DNA of 64,000 bases from Urophycis tenuis (lineage: Eukaryota; Chordata; Actinopteri; Gadiformes; Phycidae). The stretch covers positions 486,937-550,936 of the forward strand of contig JAXIVH010000063.1 of NCBI GenBank assembly GCA_036785325.1, written 5' to 3'. A model generated the notes under the pieces. That model was not told the DNA's origin. It searched no databases and was given only the letters and a program-made list of their open reading frames with translations. This document shows positions 43,432 to 54,172 of this stretch, piece after piece (the stretch's first letter is position 1; every line of letters starts with the position of its first letter). Made by a program: the position numbers and the translations under genes.

Positions 43432-44751
43432 TGCTAGAGTGAATGACATGAGCGCTAGATTGAAGAAGCAGCGAAAAACTCAATCAAAACAAAACAGACG
43501 AGCCTCTCCTGGCCACAATTTTTGTGCTACAGACATAATTTACCACTCCAAACGTAGGAAAACTCCTACCTAGGCAGTGAAACCGGTTTGATGATAGTTT
43601 TAACAGTTTGGCCACAATTCGATCATCTCTGTCGGGTAGTTTCTGCCGTTATCAGCAGTGTTCTCTGCCTCTGCACAGCACAAACTGCCTGAGCATGTTG
43701 TGTAGCGCTAAAATACGAATAAATTAGTTATTTTACACCCATTTTTAGTGACGTTAGCTGTATAAATTGTGTTAGCTGAATGAACCGTGTGTTAGCTGAG
43801 CAATTTGGTGGCTAGAAAACTGTTAACGAAGTTAGCTAATGTACAACAGCATAGTGGTGACAGTATAAAAAAAAAAAAAACAATAACATTTATTTGCAGG
43901 AAGACAGGGTCGCTATTTCATTAAATTGTGCTCTACTTACCGTCTTATGGAGTCCTCCAAGTGATTTTCACCGCGATGTCTCCGAGACCATTGCTTGCCT
44001 CTGTTGTTTCAAAAAGCAGGGTAGATATCCCATGATCTTTGAGTGTAAAAACTACTCAATTTCTTAAGTTGTTGTTAGAGATTAAGACTATTGAGTTAGA
44101 CTGAGTAATAATTAAAGTTAAATAATTAAAATTATTACTAGTATTAAAAAAAAGTAAATTTCTAGCCCTACTGGTGAAAGTAGTAAAAAAAACAAAAACA
44201 TAATTAAACTAGACTTTGATTTATTTGATTTGTTTTCTTTTATTTGGCTTAATAGGGACATCTCTTCAAATTCTTTGTGCCAGGACCTCCACACCTTGCA
44301 GCAGCTTAGGGTTAGCTTCATTATTTTCCTCAGCCTTCCTGCCACGTTTGCTGAAACGGGTATCCATCTAGCTACAGTTGTGTGAGCAAAGAACACAGCA
44401 CCATGTCATAGCAGCTAAGGTTATATTAGTTAAGATACAATAGTCAACCATAACATCTTAGTTGTTTAGAAATAGCGACAAGAAAACTGGAGGATATACT
44501 ACTAACCTCTATGCTACTTACGTTACAGCCTGTTGGCTGCCTTGTAGAGACGTAAGGACTTTGCTTGTAAGTACTTAAAGGCTAACTAATATTAGTTGCT
44601 GAATGCTAACTTTACCTAAAACGGCAAAGACTATAGACTGCTCTCAAACTTTAATACAAAGTACCCACATTTGTTTACTACAAATGTCCCCATTTCAAAC
44701 CGCAAGAATATCACAGACCTCATGAGGTGATGTCAAATGCATGTTGTTCCT
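43432..44751. other. No gene recognised
   Basis: AT-rich sequence with repeated gttagctg motifs (about 43750-43840) and an A run at about 43868. At about 44047 a stretch (gtgtaaaaactactcaattt) resembles termini of fish EnSpm MITEs, but no partner end was found. On the minus strand a gtaagt donor follows an AUG-containing stretch at about 43945. I see no supported coding sequence. Confidence 0.5.
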
Positions 44752-44792
44752 TTGTTACAACCTACCCCACGTGCTGGGGTAAGTTGTAACAA
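44752..44792. repeat. 41 bp near-perfect palindrome
   Basis: ttgttacaac plus ctaccccac pairs with gtgctggggt plus aagttgtaacaa, so both halves are inverse copies apart from one or two mismatches and the middle. It lies just beyond a pogo-like gene fragment on the minus strand and may be the remains of that element's terminus. Confidence 0.75.
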
Positions 44793-45202
44793 TTAGACAA
44801 AAAAAGCAAAAACGGAGGCCACACCATGTGATGTGCTTTATTGAAATAAAAGAACAATCCAAAACAATGTCTCTCTGCCTGTCAAATTCACTTTCTGTTT
44901 GACTCAGGAGTGTGTGTGTAAATTAGTCTCAAACAAACTTCTCAACGATTTGCTTAATGAACACTACAATGTAGCTGTGAGAACATGTAGGTCTAACAAA
45001 AAACGGTGTGTGTAATTTTTTAATAAGTCACAATGGTGACAAATGAATGTTTGTAATCCTGGAGTGCAGGCTTGGAGGGCCCAGAGACTGAATAGGGCAC
45101 ATTTTACCCATGCTTCCTTTGGCTTTGATTTGCCAAATGGCTCCATACTGACAACACAAAAGGTTTAATCGTCTGAGGCCTCAGACTCATCAGCGTTGGC
45201 TC
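44793..45202 (-). other. 3' flank of a pogo-like fragment
   Basis: No clear ORF. It lies between the palindrome and the end of the pogo-like coding fragment and probably represents that element's 3' untranslated part. Confidence 0.35.
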
Positions 45203-45415
45203 TCAACATTTCTTGGCGGGCTGTCTCCCCTTTTTCTTTTGCTTGGCTTTATTCTTTCCAAAGATAAGCCTACTCCTTCCTACATTTTTGCTTCCTCTTC
45301 CCTGGACTTCTTCTATCAGTGCCTGCATCACTGGTGTATCAGTGAGTATTTCAGACTGCCTCTTCTTCCTGATCCTACCAGTTGTTTTCCTTGACCCTGC
45401 TTTTGGAAAAGGTCG
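45203..45415 (-). pseudogene. pogo/Tigger-like transposase C-terminal fragment
   Basis: The frame reads GSRKTTGRIRKKRQSEILTD, then TPVMQALIEEVQGR and the Lys-rich end KNKAKQKKKGRQPAKKC. The pattern (Arg/Lys-rich, ILTDTPV, acidic helix, K-rich tail) resembles the C-terminus of fish pogo-like DDE transposases. The catalytic part is missing; directly upstream the frame reads into a decayed hAT. Confidence 0.45.
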
Positions 45416-46520
45416 TACAGCCAAAGAAGATGCAGAGCAGAACGCATACAAGGATTGCAATAAATCAAAAATAATTTTCCACATCTGGACTGCTTGCATC
45501 TATACTGTTTACACCCACTAAATTAAGTGAATGGGCAGCACAAAGCACATAATGTATTAATGGGTTCTTTTGTTTCAAGTGCCCTTGCAGGCCATTATAC
45601 TGCCTATACATGTTGCCTGCATTATCACAAGACTGCCCTCTGCAATTAGATCAATCCAACCCAAGCCTGTGCACCATTGTAACCACACAATCAGCTAAAC
45701 TTTGTCCGGTGTGACTGTGAATTGGCTCAAAGGCCAGAAGTCGCTCCACTGTCTTACCTTCCTTGCCAACGAATCTGAAGATAAATGTTAACTGGTCTAC
45801 ATGACACAGATCTGGAGTTGAATCCACAATAATAGAAAAATATTTCGCTTCACGGAGTTCCTCTGCAATTACTTGCCTTGTTTTTTCTCCCATGAATTCA
45901 ATGAACTCCTTGCAGATTGTTGACGATAAATACGAGGCACTGCCTCTGCCCTTCTGACCGTATGTGTGGATGTGTTGTGCCAGAAATGGATCAAACTGGG
46001 ATATAAATTCCAATATTCCTAAATAATTTCCATCATGCGGGGATCCTAAAAGCTTGTCGTTTCCTCTGAATGCCAGCCCCCTTTCTCCTAAAAACGTAAT
46101 CACACAACCCGTTGCCACACCCCGTTTGAGAACCTCATTCCAATAATTCTTTGCTTCCCAAGCTTGCTTTACAATGCCACAATCCACTGTCACAGTGCCT
46201 ATAGCTCTCTGTATTAATGCCAATATGCAAGCCCTGTGTTCTTGGCTACTCTCATGTGAAGACATATGAGCTGTCGCATGTGCCCAGTCACAGTAACCCT
46301 CTGTAAATGCATTCGCTTTGTTAGTCTTCCTCAACAGTTTGCAGGCGAAGCAGAATACATTTCCAGTTCATGGTGAATATAACGGCCATTCCCCATTCCA
46401 AGACGATTTTGGCCATATTTCCCCACAGTGCGGGATCCTTCACATTTTCCCACTGAGGGTAGAAACGTGTCAGTGGCTTGGTGGTTACATTTCCTGGTCT
46501 TTCATCTGCCCTTGGCATGT
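45416..46520 (-). pseudogene. ZMYM1-like hAT transposase, N-terminal two-thirds, decayed
   Basis: A minus-strand series of frames: NVTTKPLTRFYPQWENVKDP and WKCILLRLQ near 46400, then FTEGYCDWAHATAHMSSHES (TTF finger end), FLGERGLAFRGNDKLLG, REAKYFSIIVDSTPDLCHVD (first Asp region), SCDNAGNMYRQYNGLQGHL (second Asp, about 45600) and YVLCAAHSLNLVG, fading in LLQSLYAFCSASSLA at 45440. Frameshifts lie near 46330, 45650 and 45480. The dimerisation domain is absent. No terminal repeats were found. Confidence 0.8.
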
Positions 46521-46603
46521 TTACCCGTTTAGATACTCTGGGTTATTAAACACATACACCATCATGTCTTTGCGATTTAGCCCATATTTCATACACATTC
46601 TGA

Positions 46604-47217
46604 ATATCCATACACTCACCAGCCACCTTATTAGGCACGCCTGTCCAACTTGTTAACGCAAATTTCATCACGATCACATAGCAGCAACTTAATGCATTTA
46701 GGTATGTAGACATGGTCGGGAAAATATGCTGCAGTTCAAACCCAAGCATCAGAATGGGGAGGAAAGTTGATTCAAGTGACTTTGAACATGCCATGGTTGT
46801 TGGTGCCAGACAGGCTAGTCTGAGTATTTCAGAAACTGCTGATCTACTGGGATTTTCACACACAACCATCTCTAGAATTTACAGTGAATGGACAGAAAAA
46901 CAGATAGAAAATTAATAGAAAATATCCAGTGAGTGCCAGTTATGTGGGCAAAAATGCCTTGATTGATGTTGATGTTTAGAGGTCAGAAGAGATTGGCCAG
47001 ACCGGTCGCACTCTCTGAATGCACAACACATCAAACCTTGAGGCAGATGGGCTAATGGGCAGATGGGCAAAATTGGACAAAAGAAGTTTGCTAAAACGTT
47101 GGTCTGATGAGTCTTGATTTCTGCTGTGACATTTGCATGCTAGGGTCAGAATTTGGCGTTAACGTGAGTGCATGGATCCATCCTTTGTATCAACAGTTCA
47201 GGCTGGTGCTAAAATGG
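46604..47217 (+). mobile_element. Tc1-like element fragment
   Basis: Begins with atacactcaccagccacctt attaggcac, the terminus of a widespread fish Tc1-like family, followed by an N-terminal transposase ORF. After 46920 only scattered similarity remains (for example the aggctggtgct region at about 47195). The 3' part is replaced by a LINE fragment. Confidence 0.7.
46712..46915 (+). pseudogene. Tc1-like transposase N-terminal fragment
   Basis: The helix-turn-helix part MGRKVDSSDFEHAMVVGARQ, ASLSISETADLLGFSHTTIS, RIYSEW is clear; the frame then stops at 46913. The catalytic domain is degenerate in the following 300 bp. Confidence 0.8.
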
Positions 47218-48180
47218 GCCAAATCCTGTCTCAAAAAGATGCAGTAAAATTAGTCTACGTGTTTGTTACATCTAGGCTGGATTTTTGCAATTCCCTATTA
47301 TAAGGCAGCCCCAATCAGTCTAAAGACTCCATCTGATCCAGAATTCTGCTGCTCATGTTCTGACAGGAACCAGGAAAAGAGACCATACTACTTTCATATT
47401 AGCTGCTCTACACTGGCTCTCTGTAAAATCCTTCCCCTAAACTACACAGCTTTTAATGGTCAGGCACTGTCATATCTTAAAGAGCGCATAATACCCTATC
47501 ATCCCACTACACCAGGGGATCTCAAACTTTTTCACACCAAGGACCACTTTATCATAAGAAAAAAAATCACGGACCACCTAACCAGCGGGCCAATTTCCCA
47601 CGCCCACCCTGAAAAAAAACAAATTCAATAAAACTCTACTCTTAGGCTTATTTAGGCTACATTTGATTCACTTTTAATTTAGAAAACAATTATCTGTAGT
47701 CTTAACTTAGCTTTGGAATGCAGATGAAGTTTATTTGAGGAACACTGATATAAATTTTTTGTCATCCACCAGGGACCACTTTTGGGCGCTCGCGGACCAC
47801 ACTTTGAGTATAACTGCACTAGACCACTGCGCTCCTTGAATACAGGGTTACTTCTGTTTCTAGAGTCTCTAAAAGTAGAATGGGAGCCATCATACTCCTC
47901 TCCTGTGGAACCAGACCGCAGTTTGGGTTCGGGAGGTAAGAGTAAACTTAAAACCTGCCTCTTCGATAAAGCTTATAGTTAGGGCTGGTCTGGTGAACAC
48001 TGAACCATCCCTTAGTTATTAGTTAGGCTTAGACCTCCTGGAGACTTTCCATCACTAACTCAGACTTCATCCCCAGAGTTTTGTGCTTTCTCGTCCCTGC
48101 AGGCACTTCTGGAGCCACATACTGCCCCCCATGTTCCTGCTCAACTCCCACTGCTACAATTTATTATTAGTCTTAATAAT
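47218..48180 (+). mobile_element. Rex1-like LINE 3' fragment with MITE inside
   Basis: The plus-strand reading in broken frames gives QKDAVKLVYVFVTSRLDFCN, then a tract close to NSAAHVLTGTRKRDH and YLKERIIPYHPTT. It continues after the MITE (47513-47816) with RSLNTGLLLFLESLKVEWEP and KTCLFDKAYS. The later sequence (about 48000-48180) fits the 3' region of Rex1/Babar-type LINEs, with the (att)n tail now beyond the inserted LTR. Heavily decayed. Confidence 0.65.
47513..47816. mobile_element. hAT MITE family 'CTCAAAC', copy 2 (304 bp)
   Basis: Starts caggggatctcaaacttttt and ends actttgagtataactg. The flanks cactacac (47505-47512) and cactagac (47817-47824) match at 7 of 8 positions. The body is an internally shortened version of copy 1. 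Confidence 0.88.
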
Positions 48181-48819
48181 TGTTAGGGAACACACACAAC
48201 TCGGTGTAAGAATTGCAGTTGATGTGCAGTTTATTATAGACCGGCAATTGGAAATTAATGGACAAACCAACAGAAATGGGCTGCTAGGTTCTATCAAAGC
48301 AAATAAACAAATATTACAAAGAGCTTCTTAAAAAATAAAATGGAGCTACGGGTGGTAGGGACTACGGTGGTAGTCCTAAAACAAAACTCTAACTAGCTAC
48401 TCTAGCTAGCTGAAAACAAAAGTACAAATGATCAGCACCCCTAAACCTTGTGTATCTAAACACAGTGCCCAAAATCCTACCTGTGAGTGCAAGTAACCCA
48501 AAACCAGTGCAGATGTGTAACTCTTACCCTGAGGCCCAAATCTGGGAAGACACACTAACTCTAACTATACAATCAACAAACACGCGTCTACGCCAGGCGA
48601 TTTCACTACAGGTGTCTGCCCTTGTTTGCAGGGCACACCGGCTTTTATACGCTTTCCCTTCACTGTGGCTCTCTGGTTGGCGGAGCCCTGCACCAATCAG
48701 CCACTGGGGCTAATCAGAGGATGGAAGGACCCGCCCACTGGAGATGCTTCGCTGCAAAACAGGAGGGGTAGCGCATACAGAGGGAGGGGAGACAAGGCCG
48801 ATGGCTGAAGGCCGTAACA
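48181..48819 (-). repeat. Solo LTR, 639 bp, TSD ATAAT
   Basis: In minus orientation it runs from tgttacggcc to ccctaaca (TG...CA). The 5 bp duplication ataat is at 48176-48180 and 48820-48824. A TATA box (gtataaaag at about 48645) and an aataaa-type signal (about 48230) are in the expected order for an LTR promoter and polyadenylation site. No internal retroviral-type genes are present. Confidence 0.88.
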
Positions 48820-48833
48820 ATAATATTAATTAT

Positions 48834-48998
<165 letters not shown>

Positions 48999-49018
48999 TT
49001 TACTGCTATCACTATTAC

Positions 49019-49638
49019 AGTGAAACCTCCATACTCAAACACTTCTCAAGTCGAACAAATCGCTTCTCAAACAAACATTTGACGATTTCCATCCTGGCAC
49101 TGGAACAAAATTTCAGAACTCATACGCTTTGGTGACATGGGGACGCCGAGTTGAGCAATAGTACGACCTGAAATATCAACTCATGCTCAAAATGTCTTGT
49201 ATCTGTGCATCATTATTTGCTGTTCTCTGCCTCTTTTTTCCATGTGAACATCCATGTACTGTCTAACTAAGCCCTCCATCAGGCCTCCAGAGAAGGGAAG
49301 GAGTGCTGGTGCTCAGGAACAGCAGAACGTAGTGTGGACAACCATCGAGTGGAAGCAGGAAATCACCTAGAAGCATGAATACGGGATACGCATGTGTTAT
49401 TGCTTTGCTTTATGGCATTCCTAAATGGACAACATGTACAATTTTAAAGAATAAAGAAGTGATAAAGGCAGCTGCTTTTGTTTAGTACGGTAGTTTAATT
49501 TATTCAGTTTGTGTATTGTTATTTTATTACTGTTTATCCAGGTTAAATGTAAAATTTTATTCATGAAATACTTTGTGAAGGTCTAATATGCAATTTTAGA
49601 CATTCTGACTGGAACAGATTAATCTGTTCCATTAATTA

Positions 49639-49639
<1 letters not shown>
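49019..49639. mobile_element. Possible pogo/Tigger-type MITE
   Basis: Begins cagtgaaacctccatactca, like pogo-group termini (CAGT start). Near the other side lies a perfect 20 bp palindrome, ggaacagattaatctgttcc (about 49612-49631). I could not match both ends as inverted repeats, so the call is weak. Confidence 0.3.
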
Positions 49640-49728
<89 letters not shown>

Positions 49729-49740
49729 CCTCTCTCTCCC
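49640..49740. repeat. (CT)n microsatellite
   Basis: About 45 CT units followed by ccccctctctctccc. The next about 90 bp (gcccaccctgagcctggtca and ttttccttgctgctgtcgc) resemble the 3' tail of a fish LINE. Confidence 0.92.
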
Positions 49741-49842
49741 ACAACCCACACGGACGAGGCAGAAGGCCGCCCACCCTGAGCCTGGTCAAGGTTTAAGGCA
49801 GTTTTTCCTTGCTGCTGTCGCATTATGAAAAGTGCTTGCTCA

Positions 49843-50640
49843 TGGGGTTATGGTAGGGTTAGTGGTTAGAATTAGGTTAGGGTAGGGGTTGCCAAACGTT
49901 TTCACACAAAGGACCACTTTATCATAAAAGAAAATCACGGGCCAATTTCCCACTCCCACCCTAAAAAAAAAAAGTTTTTAAACAGCCTATATTACATGAG
50001 CATTCTATTGTGTGTATTACAAATTAAGTCTGAAGTATATTACAAATTAATTTATAATAAATAGGCTACAAGCAAAATTAGGCTACTACCAAATACCTAG
50101 ACCGTGATTTATGTGATGTAATTACTGTTTCAGATTAAACATGTTCAGCGCTATTGCCTTTGGTTGTGATGTGATGAATGAAGCATGGGAAGTTGTATGA
50201 AGATTTATCAAATTAAAAATATACCACTTATAAATATAAGAAATATACCACTGTCATAAAAGTAAAGGTGAAGTAGTTAAACATGAAAAGTGAACTATTA
50301 ATGTTAATTTAACCTATTAACTTTAATAGGAATCAAATATTTACTGGCTTATTCAGACTGCATTTGATTCACTTTTAATTTAGAAAACAATTATCTGTAG
50401 TCGTAACTGCTTTGGAACGCAGATGAAGGTGATTTGAAACTGATATAAATTTGACTATTTTTGTCATCCTCTCGGGGACCACTTGGGGGTGCTGGGGGAC
50501 CGCACGTTGAGTACCACTGGGTTAGGGTTAGCGTTAGGAGGGTTGGCTTAGGTGAGGTTTGGGGTTAGAATTAGGGATAGGTAAGGGATAGTTTAGGGTT
50601 AAACTTAGGTTAGGGTTTAGGAATAGGGTTAGGGTTATTG
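49843..50640. repeat. Degenerate telomere-like GGTTAG array, split by a MITE
   Basis: 49843-49882 and 50520-50640 contain repeated ggttaggg, gggttag and ttagggtt motifs with point changes, about 160 bp in all once the MITE is removed. Such arrays are interstitial telomere-like sequences or GGTTAG minisatellites; no perfect TTAGGG run longer than two units is present. Confidence 0.75.
49883..50519. mobile_element. hAT MITE family 'CTCAAAC', copy 3 (637 bp)
   Basis: Starts taggggttgccaaacgtttt and ends cgttgagtaccactg. It is flanked by ggttaggg at 49875-49882 and 50520-50527; since the target is itself a ggttag repeat, the duplication is consistent but less diagnostic. The body is similar to copy 1. 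Confidence 0.85.
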
Positions 50641-53600
50641 GATATCAATATTGGAGAGTTGTTTCCATCCCCTCCCAAAAAGATGATGAGTGCTTACTTA
50701 CATTGTAAGTTTCTTAGCTTACATATTTGGATTGTATCCATTGTTTGTATCACATGGTGTCCGTCCCCAATCCTTGAAATGCAACTCAAAGATTTAGAAG
50801 ATCTAGTATAATCACAGTTGCTCCAGTAGTGTTGCTCCATGCAACGCTGCACAAACACAGCAGCAGCATGCTCTTTGTGTGCCAATGTGTTTATTATCTG
50901 GCAGCCTGGTGTATTCCCAGAGGAGGGAATCATAACTCACAGGCCAAAACAAAGACAAACAACATGGAAAAATCAGAGAACATACTGGCTGTAGCATTGT
51001 TGTTCTTTAATCTGTGACAATTTATCATGGTCATTTTATGATCTATAGTACGTGTTGCATATTGTATCTTTTATCTCTCTCTTTTTAAAAAAAATCTTTT
51101 TATTTTATTTTATTTTCTTATTTTTATCTCATTTTGTGGTGCTTAACATATTTGACCTTCTCTGGTCTCTCCAGCTCTCCAGGTGACATTTTTAATGCCT
51201 CAGGCTGAGCCTGAAAATGTGTTATAAGCTTTGTGACTTAAGGCATTTAAGTCCAAATGTCAACGTCGTACCAGAGTATGTGTCAGGGTATTTGTTACCT
51301 ACTTCTTCATAGGTAAACGACTGAAAATTCAGAATGACTCACTCACACGCAAGCGAAGACATGTGCACATCCTCAAAAACACAGCATGGACATTTCCTTA
51401 GAAAATCCCCCGTTTATTTGACTGGATTTCATGATATAAATATACATTGACATAATGTCCACCGGGATCTGTACTGACCAAAACAACATACACAATGACC
51501 AGACGGTCTCAGCGTCATTTACCCTTTGACCTCCAAGCCCTGGTTCCCACCGCTACGTTCCTCCACAAAAGCTGAAGCTCTTCTCTCCCTACGGCCACAC
51601 ATTCACTCACGGATTCAGACTAAATGGATATAAATTGAGAATTCAGACAATTTATATCAATTCTTGTTCATGCTTTTCATTGGCAAAAGGGTATGACAGT
51701 TTGATTTTGAAGAGGGATGATCACCCCCTCCCAACCACTTCATCAACGTTCATCAAGAATGAAAGAAATTCTCATTTTCATTGGACATAAATACATGAAC
51801 AGAACATCAACACTTCCATTGACAAGGATTTTCCAAAGGGCTTGTTTTAATACATCTATGCATTCGTAAACTATTTACAATTATCAAACAATTATAAAAA
51901 AAACATGACAAGTTTAGCAATATGGTCATATTTCATGTAAATGAAATATAATTATTAATTCATTACTTTGTTATGATTTCATTATCAAAAACATTACCAA
52001 CTTTAGCATGTCATTCGTTGTTGATGATAAACTGAGGTGATGAGGTCTTGACAGTAGACTTTTGATGTGAAATTCTTAATTCTTTGAAGTCTAATTTGAA
52101 GTCTGTGGAGATGACCAATTATGCTAAAGTAAACAAACAAAGACTGCATACAGCACTGGTTCGTTCTCCGCAAGGAACCATGGGATGGGATGGCAGAACT
52201 GTAGAATTGGATAGACTAAATCTGATGTATTGTGTGGATGCTCATAGGAACTAGGCCATCCATATGGAAATTATGCTTGAATTACATCTGCTACCCAGCA
52301 AGCCAAACACAAAACCACACTCCAAGAGGTCTACGATCCAGCCCTCTTGGGAGTGTGATGTCCTGTACACGTCTCTGTGAGCTTCTGCGATTGCCTTAAT
52401 AGGTGACCAACCCAGTTTCCACTCTTGGGGATGAATAAAGTGTTTGCAATCAAATCCAAGCAGACGGACGTCTCGGTATAAGATGACACCTATGGCTGCC
52501 GACCTGGCCCTAAACAGACAGTGAAGAAAGAGGTTGTGCTACAGCAGCTAGGCTCAAATGAATGGATGAGGCAACATGAGTACAATATGGAGGAAAAACT
52601 GGCCTCTTCTGATGGTAGAGAAGGGAAATATAGTGGGACGGCAGTACAAAATACTCTGTGTGACATTCAGAGTTCATCTTGAAAAAAAAAGAAGACATGC
52701 ATGTATCATTCTTATCACATCATTGTTATTGCTTTCAATCTGAGTATTTCCTTGTGGGGGGGCATTTTAAAATGACAACAAAATCCCAATTCCAGAGTTC
52801 CTATTCAAATTTAAATTTCTACAGCATTTCAACTGTTGCATCATCTTACCATGCAAAACAGAGACCAGCCACTAAAAAGTGGACCTCAACATGGAAGAAT
52901 AACAGTTTACAATGCTACCAATCCTCCTTCTGTGACCAAAAATTATACAATTAATACAAGAAATTATAATAAACCCACATCTCAGTTTGGCCAAAGTGAA
53001 TAGACCTGTGTGCCAAACAAACCAATAGCAAACCAATCCTGTAAGTAGCATCATGGAATGTATTTTTCCACACATGGTTCTGTGGCTTTGGTGGGAGTGA
53101 AAGATGATGACCAGGGCAATGTTTAAATGAGTGAATGAATGAAACTAAAGTGAAGCATGCGCTACATCCTGCTAACACAATGTAGTGTGTAGATTGTACA
53201 CAGATTGAGTGTACAGATTATTTCTATTCATGTTCTTTGTTTTGTGAATCTACAGGGTTCATTAGTACTGACAATAGTTACTGGATGAGTTGGGGGAGTT
53301 TCTCTGGTTTATTCTACTGAAAGATGGCACAGGTTAGACATTACAGGGCTGGTGTTTAGGATGTTTGTTGCAGTGTGGCTCTTGGGGAGGGGTAAGACCT
53401 TTTATGCACGTGTTTGTGAGCAGAGAGCATGTAAATGAATCCCATGCTTTCAATGGTGGCATGCATTTAGGGAAGTCACACATGCACATATAGGTGGGCC
53501 TCCTGTCCACGTGTCCTATTCTGGCTCAGAATTTTAACAGTGAATGGGCACGTGCACACGCAGGTGCATGTGACAGCCCACTCCCAGTAGATGGTGCTGT

Positions 53601-54065
53601 CCCCCACGGCATAACACTGTCCAACCGTTGTGCCCATGGGGAAACTCAATAGGACCAAGGTACGGGTAGAAGAGGGCGGGGGAGATGTGTTGAAGAAGAT
53701 AAAACATCTCCTGTTAGAAGATAGATGGCTTCAGAGTAATCCCAGCTTGAACTTGTCTTATCTCAGAGGGTGCTGCAAACAGGTGGCTAAAGACTTCTAA
53801 AAAAAAAAAAGAAACATCTCCATTTCGCTGGAGACTGCTCAGACCCAAAGAAAACATTAGCCTGTCTGGTCTCAGCCAACTTGATGAAATCAAACAAAAA
53901 CAATTGGGAGATCGAGTGGTCGACAACTGACAGTCCGATCATCAATAAAAAGAAAGGGCTAAGCTCCCCAAGGATGAGCTCCAGGAGGGGGGTCCAGGAG
54001 GGGGGTCCAGAAGGGGGGTCCAGGAGGGGGGTCCAGGCCTGGGGTCCAGGCCTGGGGCTCAGGGA
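50641..54065. other. TE-poor non-coding region downstream of the DNAJC5-type gene
   Basis: Unique-looking AT-rich sequence; short ORFs only. If the distal terminal exon (54172-54066) is used, part of this would be its 3' untranslated region; an aataaa on the minus strand lies at about 51413-51418. A run of CT-rich sequence and a gggggtccagg tandem block lie near 53975-54055. Confidence 0.5.
53983..54055. repeat. Short GC-rich tandem repeat (aggggggtcc unit)
   Basis: Four to five units of ggaggggggtcca and two of ggcctggggtcca, directly after the distal terminal exon on the minus strand, so in its 3' untranslated part. Confidence 0.85.
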
Positions 54066-54172
54066 TCAGGTCTTGGGGGTGGTGGCAGCAGGGTGGCTGG
54101 CATTGGGCCTGCTGGACTCGCGGCCTCTGTTGGCGTTGGGAGGGGGCTGGATGATGATGGGGGCTCGCGCAC
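54066..54172 (-). CDS. dnajc5: Alternative distal terminal exon of the DNAJC5-type gene
   Basis: Preceded on the minus strand by a strong acceptor (tctttccctgccctcag). The exon starts with two bases (gt) that complete the Gly codon left open by exon 3. It then reads ARAPIIIQPPPNANRGRE, followed by SSRPNASHPAATTPKT and a TGA at 54066-54068. The APIIIQPP block matches the TPIVIQP-type motif in the tail of CSP proteins. Joining exons 1-3 to this exon gives 198 residues, the same length as mammalian CSP-alpha. The exon lies about 4 kb beyond the proximal terminal exon (58312-58137). Which is used, or whether both are, cannot be told from sequence. Confidence 0.7.

Noticed and set aside
44035..44110. 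EnSpm-type terminus as the 5' end of the large EnSpm-like element
   Set aside because: The motif opens to the right, whereas the minus-strand element would need an end that opens to the left; no matching partner found.
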